A DNA stretch of 64,000 nt from assembly GCF_008634025.1 (NCBI RefSeq), contig NZ_PDCM01000002.1, positions 1,922,001 to 1,986,000 of the forward strand, given 5' to 3'. This document shows, in pieces, positions 17,682-26,399 of the stretch; positions within the stretch are counted from its first letter, which is position 1; every line of letters begins with the position of its first letter. A program made the position numbers and the translations under genes. The notes beneath the pieces were generated by a model. That model saw nothing but the letters and a program-made list of their open reading frames with translations, was not told the DNA's origin and made no database searches. The stretch is from Streptomyces albofaciens JCM 4342 (lineage in GTDB: Bacteria > Actinomycetota > Actinomycetes > Streptomycetales > Streptomycetaceae).

Positions 17682-18644
17682 ATGAACGCCGCCCTGTCCC
17701 GGAACTGGAAACACGCCGTGGTGACCGGCGGCGCGGGTTTCGTCGGCTCGCATCTGTGCACCGCCCTGCTGGCCCAGGGCGCCGCGGTGACCTGCGTCGA
17801 CGACTTGAGTACCGGAGCGCGGGAGAACATAGCCCACCTCAAGGGCCGTTCCGGGTTCACCTTCGTGGAGGCCGATGTCACCGAGCCGTTCCGCATCGGG
17901 CGCGAGGTGGACCTCGTCCTGCACTTCGCCTCCCCCGCCTCCCCTGCCGACTACCTGCGCCTGCCCCTGCACACGCTGGACACCGGCAGTCTGGGCACGC
18001 GCAACGCGCTCGCGGTGGCCCGCGCGCACGGGGCGCGCTTCGTCCTCGCCTCGACCTCGGAGGTGTACGGCGATCCGCAGCAGCATCCGCAGAGCGAGTC
18101 GTACTGGGGCAATGTCAACCCGATCGGCCCCCGGAGCGTGTACGACGAGGCGAAACGTTTCGGCGAGGCGCTGACGACCGCCGAGGCGGGCACCCACGGC
18201 ACCGACACCGGCATCGTGCGGCTGTTCAACACCTACGGGCCGCGGATGCGGGGGCACGACGGCCGGGCGGTGCCGACGTTCATCCGGCAGGCCCTGGCGG
18301 GCGAGCCGCTCACCGTCACCGGGGACGGGCGGCAGACCCGCTCCCTGTGCCACGTGGACGACACCGTACGGGGTGTCCTCGCGGTGGCCGCCTCCGATCT
18401 GCGCGGCCCGGTCAACCTGGGCAACCCGGTCGAGATCACCATGCTCGGCCTGGCCCGGCTGATCACCGAACTGACCGGCTCCCGCTCCGAGATCCGCTTC
18501 ATCGAACGGCCCACGGACGACCCCGCGGTCCGCTGCCCCGACATCACCCTGGCCCGCGGCAAGCTCCAGTGGGAGCCCGAGGTGGCGGCCCGGGACGGTC
18601 TGGCGCGGACCGTCGACTGGTTCCGCAGGCGGCAGGGGGCCTGA
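17682..18644 (+). CDS. NAD-dependent epimerase/dehydratase, UDP-glucuronate decarboxylase type
   Basis: The 320-residue short-chain dehydrogenase has the Rossmann motif [44 protein letters not shown] with the catalytic Tyr and Lys of YXXXK, and [14 protein letters not shown]. The [16 protein letters not shown] string is characteristic of UDP-glucuronate decarboxylase (UXS), which makes UDP-xylose. It is less like HldD, so it probably does not epimerise ADP-heptose. GAGGGAGATCCC precedes the ATG. The preceding 227-base gap contains a TTGACT and an AT-richer stretch and may hold the promoter of the rest of the cluster. Confidence 0.9.
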   Translation: MNAALSRNWKHAVVTGGAGFVGSHLCTALLAQGAAVTCVDDLSTGARENIAHLKGRSGFTFVEADVTEPFRIGREVDLVLHFASPASPADYLRLPLHTLDTGSLGTRNALAVARAHGARFVLASTSEVYGDPQQHPQSESYWGNVNPIGPRSVYDEAKRFGEALTTAEAGTHGTDTGIVRLFNTYGPRMRGHDGRAVPTFIRQALAGEPLTVTGDGRQTRSLCHVDDTVRGVLAVAASDLRGPVNLGNPVEITMLGLARLITELTGSRSEIRFIERPTDDPAVRCPDITLARGKLQWEPEVAARDGLARTVDWFRRRQGA

Positions 18645-18746
18645 CCCGGCGCCGGTTCCGGCCGGGCCGCAGCCCCCGGCGTCCGGGCCGCCCCGACCGG
18701 GCGCGGCCGGCCGCCGTCCATCCCGACGAAAGGCCAGCGAACTGCC

Positions 18747-20543
18747 ATGCGCATTCTCGGCATCAACGCGCTCTTCCACGACCCCGCCGCCGCCCTCGTC
18801 GTCGACGGGCAGACCGTCGCCGCCGCCGAGGAGGAACGCTTCTCGCGGCGCAAACACGGCAAGCGGCCGGTGCCCTTCTCCGCCTGGGAGACGCCCGACC
18901 AGGCCGCCGCCTGGTGCCTGGCCACGGCCGGCCTGCGCCCCGAGGACCTGGACGCGGTGGCGTACTCCTTCGATCCCCGGCTCGCCCGGCCCGCCGAGCG
19001 GATGGGGCTGGACGACCCCTGGGACCACCTGCGCCTGACGTACGCGCGCGAGGCCCCCGGGTTCCTCAGGACGGCGCTGCCGGGGCTCGATCCGGAGCGG
19101 GTGCGGTTCGTGCCGCACCACATGGCGCACGCCGCGTCCGCCGCGTTCGCCGCGCCGGACGCCGACACCTGCTCGGTGCTGGTGCTCGACGGCCGCGGCG
19201 AGGCGACCTCGCACCTGGCCGCGCAGCGCGTACAGGGCAAGCTGGAGCCGCTGTACGGGCAGGAGCTGCCGCACTCGCTCGGCCTGGTCTACGAGGAGCT
19301 GACCGCGCACCTCGGGTTCCTGCGCTCCTCGGACGAGTTCAAGGTGATGGCGCTGGCCTCGTACGGCACTCCGCGGATGCTGCCCGAGCTGCGCCGCCAC
19401 GTGTACCCGACGGGCGACGGCGGATTCCACGCCGCGCACGTGCCGTGGAGCGACCTGTGCGTGCCGCGCGCCCCGGAGGAGCCGTGGAGCCAGGCGCACG
19501 CCGATCTCGCGGCCAGTGCCCAGCTGGTCCTGGAGGAGACGCTGCTCGACCTGGCCCGCTGGCTGCACGGCCGCACGCACGACAGTGTGCTGACGCTGGC
19601 CGGCGGGGTGGCGCTGAACTGTGTGGCCAACGCGCGGATCGCGCGCGAGGGTCCGTTCGACCGGGTGTGGGTGCAGCCCGCGGCCGGTGACGCGGGCACC
19701 GCGCTCGGCGGCGCGCTGCTGCTGAGCGCCGACGGCGGCGAGGAGCCCGCGCCGATGCCCGGCGCCGACCTGGGCCGCGGCTGGTCCGACGCGGAGCTGG
19801 AGGCGTGGCTGCGGACCGCCGCCGTGCCGTTCGAGCGGCCGCAGGACATCGCCGCGACCGTCGCGGAGGCGCTGGCCGAGAACGCCGTCGTGGCCTGGTT
19901 CCAGGGGCGTTCGGAGTACGGGCCGCGGGCGCTCGGCCACCGCTCCCTGATGGCGCACCCGGGCCACTCCGCGAACCTGGAGCGGCTCAACGACGTCAAG
20001 GGGCGCGAGCAGTTCCGGCCGGTGGCCCCGATGGTGCTCGCCGACCGGGCGGGCCAGATCTTCGACGGGCAGCTGCCCAGCCCCTACATGCTCTTCGTGC
20101 ACGACGTGGCGAAGGAGTGGCGGGAGCGCATCCCGGCCGTGGTGCACGTGGACGGCACCGCCCGCATCCAGACCGTGGACCCGGCCGACGAGCCGCTGGT
20201 GGCCCGGATGCTGGCCGAGTTCGAGCGCCGTACCGGACTGCCCGTCGTCGTCAACACGAGCCTGAACACCGCGGGCCGGCCGATGGTCGACGACCCGCGG
20301 GACGCGCTGGAGTGCTTCGGCTCCACGCCGGTGGACCTGCTGGCCATCGGCCCGTTCGCGGTGCGGCGGGAGGAGTTCTTCGCCGCCGGGAACCGCTCGG
20401 CGCGGCGCCCGGCCGAGGTGCTGTCGTTCCCGTCGGGGCACGAGGAGACGGTGGCGCCCGCCTCGTACGACCGGCTGGCGGAGACCGCGTCCCTGCCGAT
20501 CGCGGGGCCGGTCGCGGGCAGCGGTGAGGAGGCGGTCCGATGA
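18747..20543 (+). CDS. Carbamoyltransferase (NodU/CmcH/TobZ type)
   Basis: This 598-residue enzyme transfers carbamoyl from carbamoyl phosphate through an adenylate to a sugar hydroxyl. The N-terminal Kae1-like domain starts ILGINALFHDPAAALVVDG and contains the metal ligands VPHHMAHAASAAF near residue 126; the C-terminal YrdC-like domain has GRSEYGPRALGHRSLMAHP near residue 390. The last 60 residues are an extension. It overlaps the next glycosyltransferase by four bases, fixing it in the glycan operon. Confidence 0.94.
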   Translation: MRILGINALFHDPAAALVVDGQTVAAAEEERFSRRKHGKRPVPFSAWETPDQAAAWCLATAGLRPEDLDAVAYSFDPRLARPAERMGLDDPWDHLRLTYAREAPGFLRTALPGLDPERVRFVPHHMAHAASAAFAAPDADTCSVLVLDGRGEATSHLAAQRVQGKLEPLYGQELPHSLGLVYEELTAHLGFLRSSDEFKVMALASYGTPRMLPELRRHVYPTGDGGFHAAHVPWSDLCVPRAPEEPWSQAHADLAASAQLVLEETLLDLARWLHGRTHDSVLTLAGGVALNCVANARIAREGPFDRVWVQPAAGDAGTALGGALLLSADGGEEPAPMPGADLGRGWSDAELEAWLRTAAVPFERPQDIAATVAEALAENAVVAWFQGRSEYGPRALGHRSLMAHPGHSANLERLNDVKGREQFRPVAPMVLADRAGQIFDGQLPSPYMLFVHDVAKEWRERIPAVVHVDGTARIQTVDPADEPLVARMLAEFERRTGLPVVVNTSLNTAGRPMVDDPRDALECFGSTPVDLLAIGPFAVRREEFFAAGNRSARRPAEVLSFPSGHEETVAPASYDRLAETASLPIAGPVAGSGEEAVR

Positions 20544-21592
20544 CCGCGCCGACCACCGACTACGTGGTGGTGATCCCGACGCTCGGGCGGCCGAGCCTGA
20601 CGGCGTGCCTGCGCGCGCTGGCCGCGGCCGAGGGGCCGCCGCCGCTCCAGGTCGTGCTGGTGGACGACCGGGCGCTGGACGACTGCACCCCGCTGCCGGC
20701 CGAGATCCCGGAGGCGCTGCGCGACCGGACGAAGATCGTCCCGGGCTGCGCGCGCGGCCCGGCGGCGGCCCGCAACGCGGGCTGGCGGGCGGCGGACGCC
20801 ACGCCGTGGGTGGTCTTCCTGGACGACGACGTGGTGCCGGGCCCCTCCTGGGGTACGGACCTGGCCGCCGACCTCGCCGCCGCGTCGCCGCGTACGGCCG
20901 GGATCACCGCGCGGATCGCCGTGCCGGTGCCCGTCGACCGCCGCTCGACGGACTGGGAGCGCAACACCGCGGGGCTGGCCACCGCCAAGTGGATCACCGC
21001 GGACATGGCGTACCGGCGGGACGCGCTGGAGTCCGTGGACGGCTTCGACGAACGCTTCCGGCGCGCCTTCCGGGAGGACGCCGATCTGGCGCTGCGGGTG
21101 CTGGCGGCCGGCTGGGCGCTGGCGTCCGGCACCCGCCGCACCACGCACCCGGTGCGTCCGGCCGACCGCTGGGTCTCCGTACGGCTCCAGGCGGGCAACG
21201 CCGACGACGTGCTGATGACCCGCCGGCACGGCCGGGACTGGTGGCACCACGCGGACGCGCCGCGCGGCCGGCTGCCGTGGCACCTGGCGGTGACCGCGGC
21301 GGCGGGTGCCTCGCTGGTGTGTGCCGCGGCCGGGCGGCGGCAGGCGGCGGCGGTGCTGGCCGGGCTGTGGCTGGGCGGTACGGCGGAGTTCGCGTGGGCG
21401 CGGATCGCGCCGGGCCCGCGGACCCGGGAGGAGGTGGTGACGATGGCGGTGACCAGCGTGCTGATCCCGCCGTCGGCGGCGGGGCACTGGCTGCGCGGCC
21501 TGGTGCGGCACCGCCGGGTGGCGCCGCTGAGCGTGCGGCCCGCGCCCGCGGTGCCGCAGGCTCTGCCGGAGCCGGTGCCGGAGCGGGTGTAG
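20540..21592 (+). CDS. Glycosyltransferase family 2, membrane-anchored
   Basis: The 350-residue protein has a GT-A fold: YVVVIPTLGRPSLTACL, a DXD-like FLDDDVVPGPSW near residue 95, and WERNTAGLATAKWITADMAYRR followed by GFDERFRRAFREDADLALR, a typical acceptor/catalytic region. The C-terminal third has two or more hydrophobic stretches (LAVTAAAGASLVCAAAG, AAVLAGLWLGG), so it is probably membrane-attached. The donor sugar cannot be read. Confidence 0.9.
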   Translation: MTAPTTDYVVVIPTLGRPSLTACLRALAAAEGPPPLQVVLVDDRALDDCTPLPAEIPEALRDRTKIVPGCARGPAAARNAGWRAADATPWVVFLDDDVVPGPSWGTDLAADLAAASPRTAGITARIAVPVPVDRRSTDWERNTAGLATAKWITADMAYRRDALESVDGFDERFRRAFREDADLALRVLAAGWALASGTRRTTHPVRPADRWVSVRLQAGNADDVLMTRRHGRDWWHHADAPRGRLPWHLAVTAAAGASLVCAAAGRRQAAAVLAGLWLGGTAEFAWARIAPGPRTREEVVTMAVTSVLIPPSAAGHWLRGLVRHRRVAPLSVRPAPAVPQALPEPVPERV

Positions 21593-21595
21593 CCG

Positions 21596-22297
21596 GTGAA
21601 CAGGCATCAGGACACCGCGCCGGGCGCCCGTGCGGCGACGGCGGTCGCGGACCCGGCGGCGGAGCGCGAGGAGGCCGGGCGCCTGTGGCTGTACGCGCCG
21701 GGGCGGCAGGCCCCCGAGCGGGTGCCGGTCCCCACCCGGCCGCCGTCCGGCGACGCCGGCCCGCTGGAGGCGGTGCTGTTCGACCGGGACGGGACGCTGG
21801 TGGCCGATGTGCCGTACAACGGCGACCCGTCGCTGGTGGAGCCGATGCCCGGCGCGCGGGAGGCCGTGGCGGCGCTGCGGGCCCGCGGCCTGAGGGTGGG
21901 CGTGGTGAGCAACCAGTCCGGCGTCGCGCGCGGCCTGCTGACGGGTGACCAGGTGGCCGCCGTACGGCGGGAGATCGACGCGCGGTTCGGGCCGTTCGAC
22001 GTGTGGGCCGTGTGCCCGCACGGGCCCGGGGACCGCTGCGGCTGCCGCAAGCCCGCGCCCGGCCTGGTCCTCGCCGCCTGCGCACACCTCGGCGTCCGCC
22101 CCGCGCGTACCGCCGTGGTCGGCGACATCGGCGCGGACGTGGGCGCGGCGCTGGCCGCCGGGGCGCGCGGGGTGCTCGTCCCGACGCCGATGACGCGGGC
22201 GGAGGAGGTCGTCGCGGCCCGCGCGTACGCACGCGATCTGCCGGGCGCCGTACGGCTGTTGCTGGGCGGCCGGAGCACCGGGGAGGGCGCCGTATGA
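21596..22297 (+). CDS. gmhB: HAD-IIIA phosphatase, D-glycero-heptose-1,7-bisphosphate phosphatase-like
   Basis: GmhB removes the 7-phosphate from heptose 1,7-bisphosphate between the two HldE steps. The 233-residue protein has LFDRDGTLVADVPYNGDP (motif I), VVSNQSGVARGLL (motif II), CPHGPGDRCGCRKPAPG carrying the CXH...CXC zinc loop typical of GmhB, and VVGDIGADVGAALAAGA (motif III/IV). An extra N-terminal 55 residues precede the catalytic core. A GTG start lies three bases after the preceding stop. Histidinol phosphatase is the alternative, but gmhA and hldE in the same cluster support heptose. Confidence 0.87.
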   Translation: MNRHQDTAPGARAATAVADPAAEREEAGRLWLYAPGRQAPERVPVPTRPPSGDAGPLEAVLFDRDGTLVADVPYNGDPSLVEPMPGAREAVAALRARGLRVGVVSNQSGVARGLLTGDQVAAVRREIDARFGPFDVWAVCPHGPGDRCGCRKPAPGLVLAACAHLGVRPARTAVVGDIGADVGAALAAGARGVLVPTPMTRAEEVVAARAYARDLPGAVRLLLGGRSTGEGAV

Positions 22298-23391
22298 CCT
22301 CGGCCCCGCGGACGCTCGTCGTCCGGCTGGACAGCGCGGGTGATGTGCTGCTGGCCGGTCCGGCGGTACGCGCCGTGGCGGCGGGCTCGTCGTACACCGC
22401 GCTGCTGTGCGGCCCGCTGGGCGAGCGGGCGGCGCGGCTGCTGCCCGGTGTGGACGAGGTGATCGTGCACGACGCGCCGTGGGTGGGCCTGCGGCCCGCG
22501 CCGGTGGACCGGCGGGTCACGGAGAAGCTGGTCGACACCCTGGCGGCGGGCCGGTTCGACCGGGCGCTGGTGCTCGTCTCGTACCACCAGAGCCCGCTGC
22601 CGGCCGCGCTGCTGCTCAAGCTCGCCGGGGTCGGCTGGGTCGCGGCGGACAGCGTGGACTACCCCGGCGCGCTGCTGGACCTGCGGCACCACCGCAAGCC
22701 GCACCGGCACGAGGCCGAGGCGGCGCTCGACCTCGCGCGGGACGCCGGGTTCGCCCTGCCGCCCGGCGACGACGGCGCCCTCGGCGTCCTGCCGCCGCCC
22801 GACACCTCTCCCCTGACCGGCCCCGACCCGTACGTGGTGCTGCACCCGGGCGCGGCGGTGCCGGCCCGTGCCTGGAGTGCCGCGCGGGCGGCCCGGGCGG
22901 CGGGCGCGCTGAGCGCGGCGGGCCACCGCGTCGTCGTCACCGGCGGGCCCGGCGAACGGGAGCTGACCGCCGCCGTCGCGGGCGGCCACGCGCTGGACCT
23001 CGGCGGGCGCACCGATGTGCACCAGCTCGCCGGGGTGCTGGCGGGCGCGCGGGCCGTGGTCGTCGGCAACACCGGCCCCGCGCACCTGGCGGCCGCCGTG
23101 CGCACACCGGTCGTCTGCCTGTTCGCGCCGGTGGTGCCCGCGCGGCTGTGGGCGCCGTACGGCGTGCCGCACATCCTGCTGGGCGACCAGGACGCGCCGT
23201 GCGCGGGCAGCCGTGCCCGGCGCTGCCCGGTGCCCGGACACCCCTGTCTCGACACGGTCAGCGACACCGCGCTGCTCGCGGCCGTGTCCCGGCTGACCGG
23301 CCCGGGACGGCCGTCGGTGCCCTCCGCGCCCGGCCGTACGGACCGTTCCGCAGCGGCTCCCGACGACACCGAACGAGGTGCGACTGTATGA
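22294..23391 (+). CDS. Glycosyltransferase family 9 (second heptosyltransferase-like)
   Basis: The 365-residue protein is a second GT9 enzyme: LVVRLDSAGDVLLAGPAVRAV at the start, VVLHPGAAVPARAWSAARAARA, and VVGNTGPAHLAAAVRTPVVCLFAP in the donor site. A Cys-rich CAGSRARRCPVPGHPCLD near residue 310 is also found in some GT9 proteins. It overlaps gmhB by four bases and the next glycosyltransferase by four. With the first GT9 gene it suggests at least two heptose residues, or heptose added in two linkages. Confidence 0.92.
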   Translation: MTSAPRTLVVRLDSAGDVLLAGPAVRAVAAGSSYTALLCGPLGERAARLLPGVDEVIVHDAPWVGLRPAPVDRRVTEKLVDTLAAGRFDRALVLVSYHQSPLPAALLLKLAGVGWVAADSVDYPGALLDLRHHRKPHRHEAEAALDLARDAGFALPPGDDGALGVLPPPDTSPLTGPDPYVVLHPGAAVPARAWSAARAARAAGALSAAGHRVVVTGGPGERELTAAVAGGHALDLGGRTDVHQLAGVLAGARAVVVGNTGPAHLAAAVRTPVVCLFAPVVPARLWAPYGVPHILLGDQDAPCAGSRARRCPVPGHPCLDTVSDTALLAAVSRLTGPGRPSVPSAPGRTDRSAAAPDDTERGATV

Positions 23392-24353
23392 ACATCCTGC
23401 TCTGGCATGTCCACGGATCGTGGACGACCGCGTTCGTCCAGGGGCCGCACACCTATCTGGTGCCGGTCACCCCGGACCGGGGCCCCGACGGGCTGGGCCG
23501 CGCCCGTACCTTCCCGTGGCCCGAATCGGTGGTGGAGAAGACCCCGGCGGAGCTGCGGCACACCCCGGTCGACCTGGTCGTGCTCCAGCGTCCGCACGAG
23601 GCGGAGCTGGCGGAGCGCTGGCTGGGCGGGCGCCGTCCCGGCCGGGACGTGCCCGCCGTCTACCTGGAGCACAACGCGCCGGACGGCGACGTGCCGCACA
23701 CCCGCCACCCGTACGCCGACCGGGACGACCTGACGCTGGTGCACGTCACCCACTTCAACCGGCTGTTCTGGGACAACGGCGGCACCCGTACGGAAGTGAT
23801 CGAGCACGGCATCGTGGACCCCGGCCACCTCTACACCGGGGCCGTCGAACGCGCCGCGGTCGTGGTCAACGAGCCGGTCCGGCGCGGCCGTACGGTCGGC
23901 ACCGACCTGCTGCCCGAGCTGTCGGCCGCCGCCCCGCTGGACGTCTTCGGCATGCGCACCGACGGGCTCGCCGAGCATCTGGGCCTGCCACCGGACCGCT
24001 GCCGCACGGCCGACCTGCCACAGGCCGACCTGCACGCGGCGATGGCGCAGCGGCGGCTCTACCTGCACCCGGTGCGCTGGACCTCGCTGGGCCTGTCGCT
24101 GCTGGAGGCCATGCACCTGGGCATGCCGGTGGTGGCCCTGGCCACCACCGAGGCCGCCGAAGCGGTGCGGCCCGGCACCGGCACCCTCTCCAACCGGCCC
24201 GAAGTCCTGGCCCGGGCCGCCCGGACGTACCTGGAGGACCCCGACGCGGCGGCCGAGGACGGCGCGCGGGCCCGCCAGGCGGCGCTGGAGCGCTACGGGC
24301 TCAAGCGCTTCCTGCACGACTGGGAACGCCTGATCACGGAGGTGCGGACATGA
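23388..24353 (+). CDS. Glycosyltransferase, GT-B fold (group 1 type)
   Basis: The 321-residue protein starts MNILLWHVHGSWTTAFVQG and ends with a GT-B donor half: LYLHPVRWTSLGLSLLEAMHLGMPVVALATTEAAEAV, the E-X7-E-like region of GT4 enzymes. YLEHNAPDGDVPHTRHP lies in the acceptor half. It is shorter than most GT4 proteins. Coupled by four-base overlaps on both sides. Donor and acceptor are unknown. Confidence 0.85.
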   Translation: MNILLWHVHGSWTTAFVQGPHTYLVPVTPDRGPDGLGRARTFPWPESVVEKTPAELRHTPVDLVVLQRPHEAELAERWLGGRRPGRDVPAVYLEHNAPDGDVPHTRHPYADRDDLTLVHVTHFNRLFWDNGGTRTEVIEHGIVDPGHLYTGAVERAAVVVNEPVRRGRTVGTDLLPELSAAAPLDVFGMRTDGLAEHLGLPPDRCRTADLPQADLHAAMAQRRLYLHPVRWTSLGLSLLEAMHLGMPVVALATTEAAEAVRPGTGTLSNRPEVLARAARTYLEDPDAAAEDGARARQAALERYGLKRFLHDWERLITEVRT

Positions 24354-25591
24354 CCACCCCGCTGCGTGACACCCCGCGCCTGTCCGTCGCGCTCGTGTCC
24401 GAGCACGCCAGCCCGCTGGCGGTGCTCGGCGGCGTCGACGCGGGCGGCCAGAACGTCCATGTCGCGCGCCTGGCCGGCGCGCTGGCCGACCGGGGGCACC
24501 GGGTGACGGTGTACACCCGGCGGGACGCCGCCGATCTGCCGGACGAGGTGGTGCTGCGGCCCGGTGTACGGGTCCGGCACGTCCCCGCCGGGCCGCCCCG
24601 GCACGTGCCCAAGGACTCCCTGCTGCCGTACATGACCGCGTTCGGCGACCACCTGGCCGCCGAATGGCGGGTACGGGCGCCGGACCTGGTCCACTCGCAC
24701 TTCTGGATGTCCGGCCTGGCGGCGCTCCAGGCGACCCGCGAACTGGGGCTGCCGCTCGCCCACACGTACCACGCGCTGGGCACCGTCAAGCGCCGCCACC
24801 AGGGCGACGCCGACACCAGTCCGCGCTCCCGCGTCGCCTGCGAGGTCGAGGTGGGCGAGGGCTGCGACCGGGTGATCGCCACCTGCCGCGACGAGGTCGA
24901 CGAGCTGGCCCGGATGGGCATCGGCGACGGCAAGGTCAGCGTGGTGCCGTGCGGGGTGGACACCGCGCGCTTCACGCCGGACGGGCCGGTCGCCGACCAC
25001 AGCGCGCACCACCCGCTGCTGCTCCAGCTCGGCCGGCTCGTCCCGCGCAAGGGCGCGGAGGTGTCCGTCGCCGCGCTGGCCCGGCTGCCCGAGGCCCGGC
25101 TCGTCATCGCCGGCGGGCCGCCCGCCGACCGGCTCGACGAGGACCCGGAAGTACGGCGGCTGCGCGAACTCGCCCGCGCCGCCGGGGTGGCGGACCGGGT
25201 GAGCTTCATCGGCGGCGTGCCCTGCGAGGACGTACCGCCGCTGCTGCGCGCCGCCGACGTGGTGCTGTGCCCGGCGGACTACGAGCCGTTCGGCATCGTG
25301 CCGCTGGAGGCGATGGCCTGCGGGACGCCGGTGGTGGCCACCGCCGTCGGCGGGCAGCTGGACACCGTGGCCGACCCGGACTGCGGGCGGCTGGTGCCGC
25401 CGCGCGATCCGGCCGCGCTGGCCCACGCGGTCGGCGAACTGCTCATGGACGGCGAGCGGCGGGCCGCCTGCGGTGCCGCGGGCCGCCGGCGCGTACTGGC
25501 CCGGTACGGCTGGGACCAGGTCGCGGCCGGCACCGAAGTCGTCTACCGCGGCGTGCTGAGCCCGCGGCCCGCCGTCACCGAGGTGGCCTGA
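24350..25591 (+). CDS. Glycosyltransferase family 4 (sucrose-phosphate-synthase/MshA-like)
   Basis: This 413-residue enzyme has LVSEHASPLAVLGGVDAGGQ with the GGQ loop found in sucrose-phosphate synthase-like and MshA-like GT4 enzymes, LVHSHFWMSGLAAL, the central VSVVPCGVDTARFTP, LQLGRLVPRKG, and the catalytic DYEPFGIVPLEAMACGTPVVA. These bind an NDP-sugar and retain anomeric configuration. It is the best-conserved glycosyltransferase of the cluster. It is followed by a 114-base gap before gmhA. Confidence 0.92.
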   Translation: MTTPLRDTPRLSVALVSEHASPLAVLGGVDAGGQNVHVARLAGALADRGHRVTVYTRRDAADLPDEVVLRPGVRVRHVPAGPPRHVPKDSLLPYMTAFGDHLAAEWRVRAPDLVHSHFWMSGLAALQATRELGLPLAHTYHALGTVKRRHQGDADTSPRSRVACEVEVGEGCDRVIATCRDEVDELARMGIGDGKVSVVPCGVDTARFTPDGPVADHSAHHPLLLQLGRLVPRKGAEVSVAALARLPEARLVIAGGPPADRLDEDPEVRRLRELARAAGVADRVSFIGGVPCEDVPPLLRAADVVLCPADYEPFGIVPLEAMACGTPVVATAVGGQLDTVADPDCGRLVPPRDPAALAHAVGELLMDGERRAACGAAGRRRVLARYGWDQVAAGTEVVYRGVLSPRPAVTEVA

Positions 25592-25705
25592 CCCCTGTCC
25601 GCGGCCACGCCCGGCCGGCCGTCCTACGCCCTGACCCCGCCGCAGACGTGTGAAGGAGGTGCGGGCCCCCGGCGCCACCGGCGCCCCTGCGGGAGCCCGA
25701 CGACC

Positions 25706-26365
25706 ATGAGCCATCCTCTCGACGCCGCCCACCGCCACTGCCAGTCGCTCCAGGACGCGGTGCACCAGCTGCGCCGCCACCACCTGCGCCGGATAGCCGA
25801 GTGGGGGAACCAGCTCGGCGCCGTGCTGCCGGTGGGCGGCCGGCTGCTCGCCGCGGGCAACGGCGGCAGCGCCGCCCAGGCCCAGCATCTGACGGCCGAA
25901 CTCGTCGGCCGCTACCAGCACGACCGCCCCGCCTACTCGGCGATCGCCCTGCACGCGGAGACCTCCAGCGTCACCGCCATCGGCAACGACTACGGCTTCG
26001 AGCAGGTCTACGCCCGGCAGGTGGCCGCGCACGGCCGCCCCGGCGACATCCTCCTGCTGCTCTCCACCTCCGGCCGCAGCCGCAATCTGCTGGCCGCCGC
26101 CGAGACCGCGCGCGACGCGGAGCTGCGGGTGTGGGCGCTGACCGGGCCCCGGCCCAACCCGCTGGCCGACGCCGCCGACGAGGCGGTGTGCGTGCACTCC
26201 CCCAGCAGCGCGACGGTGCAGGAAGCGCACCTGATAGCGGTGCACATCCTGTGCGAGCACTTCGACGCCGTCAGCGCCGCGCCGCCGTCCGCGCCGTCCG
26301 CCTCGGACGTCCCGCTGGGAGCCGCGGTGGAAGTCGCGGTGGCGGACCGGGACGGTGCGCTGTGA
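25706..26365 (+). CDS. gmhA: SIS-domain phosphoheptose isomerase
   Basis: GmhA converts sedoheptulose 7-phosphate to D-glycero-D-manno-heptose 7-phosphate. The 219-residue protein has the SIS pattern with AAGNGGSAAQAQHLTAELVGRY, where GNGGSAxxAxH(x)xxEL is the GmhA signature, HAETSSVTAIGNDYGFE, and LSTSGRSRNLLAA. The C-terminal SPSSATVQEAHLIAVHILCE carries the conserved Gln and His. The length fits GmhA plus a 25-residue tail. A strong AAGGAGGT lies 45 bases before the ATG; the nearer GGGAG is the likely ribosome site. Confidence 0.92.
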   Translation: MSHPLDAAHRHCQSLQDAVHQLRRHHLRRIAEWGNQLGAVLPVGGRLLAAGNGGSAAQAQHLTAELVGRYQHDRPAYSAIALHAETSSVTAIGNDYGFEQVYARQVAAHGRPGDILLLLSTSGRSRNLLAAAETARDAELRVWALTGPRPNPLADAADEAVCVHSPSSATVQEAHLIAVHILCEHFDAVSAAPPSAPSASDVPLGAAVEVAVADRDGAL

Positions 26366-26399
26366 ACGCCCGGTGCGGCACCGGCCCCGGGAGGCGGCT

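Noticed and set aside
17682..18644. HldD, the ADP-heptose 6-epimerase expected in a heptose cluster
   Set aside because: The [16 protein letters not shown] and HPQ segments are those of UDP-glucuronate decarboxylases, not of HldD.
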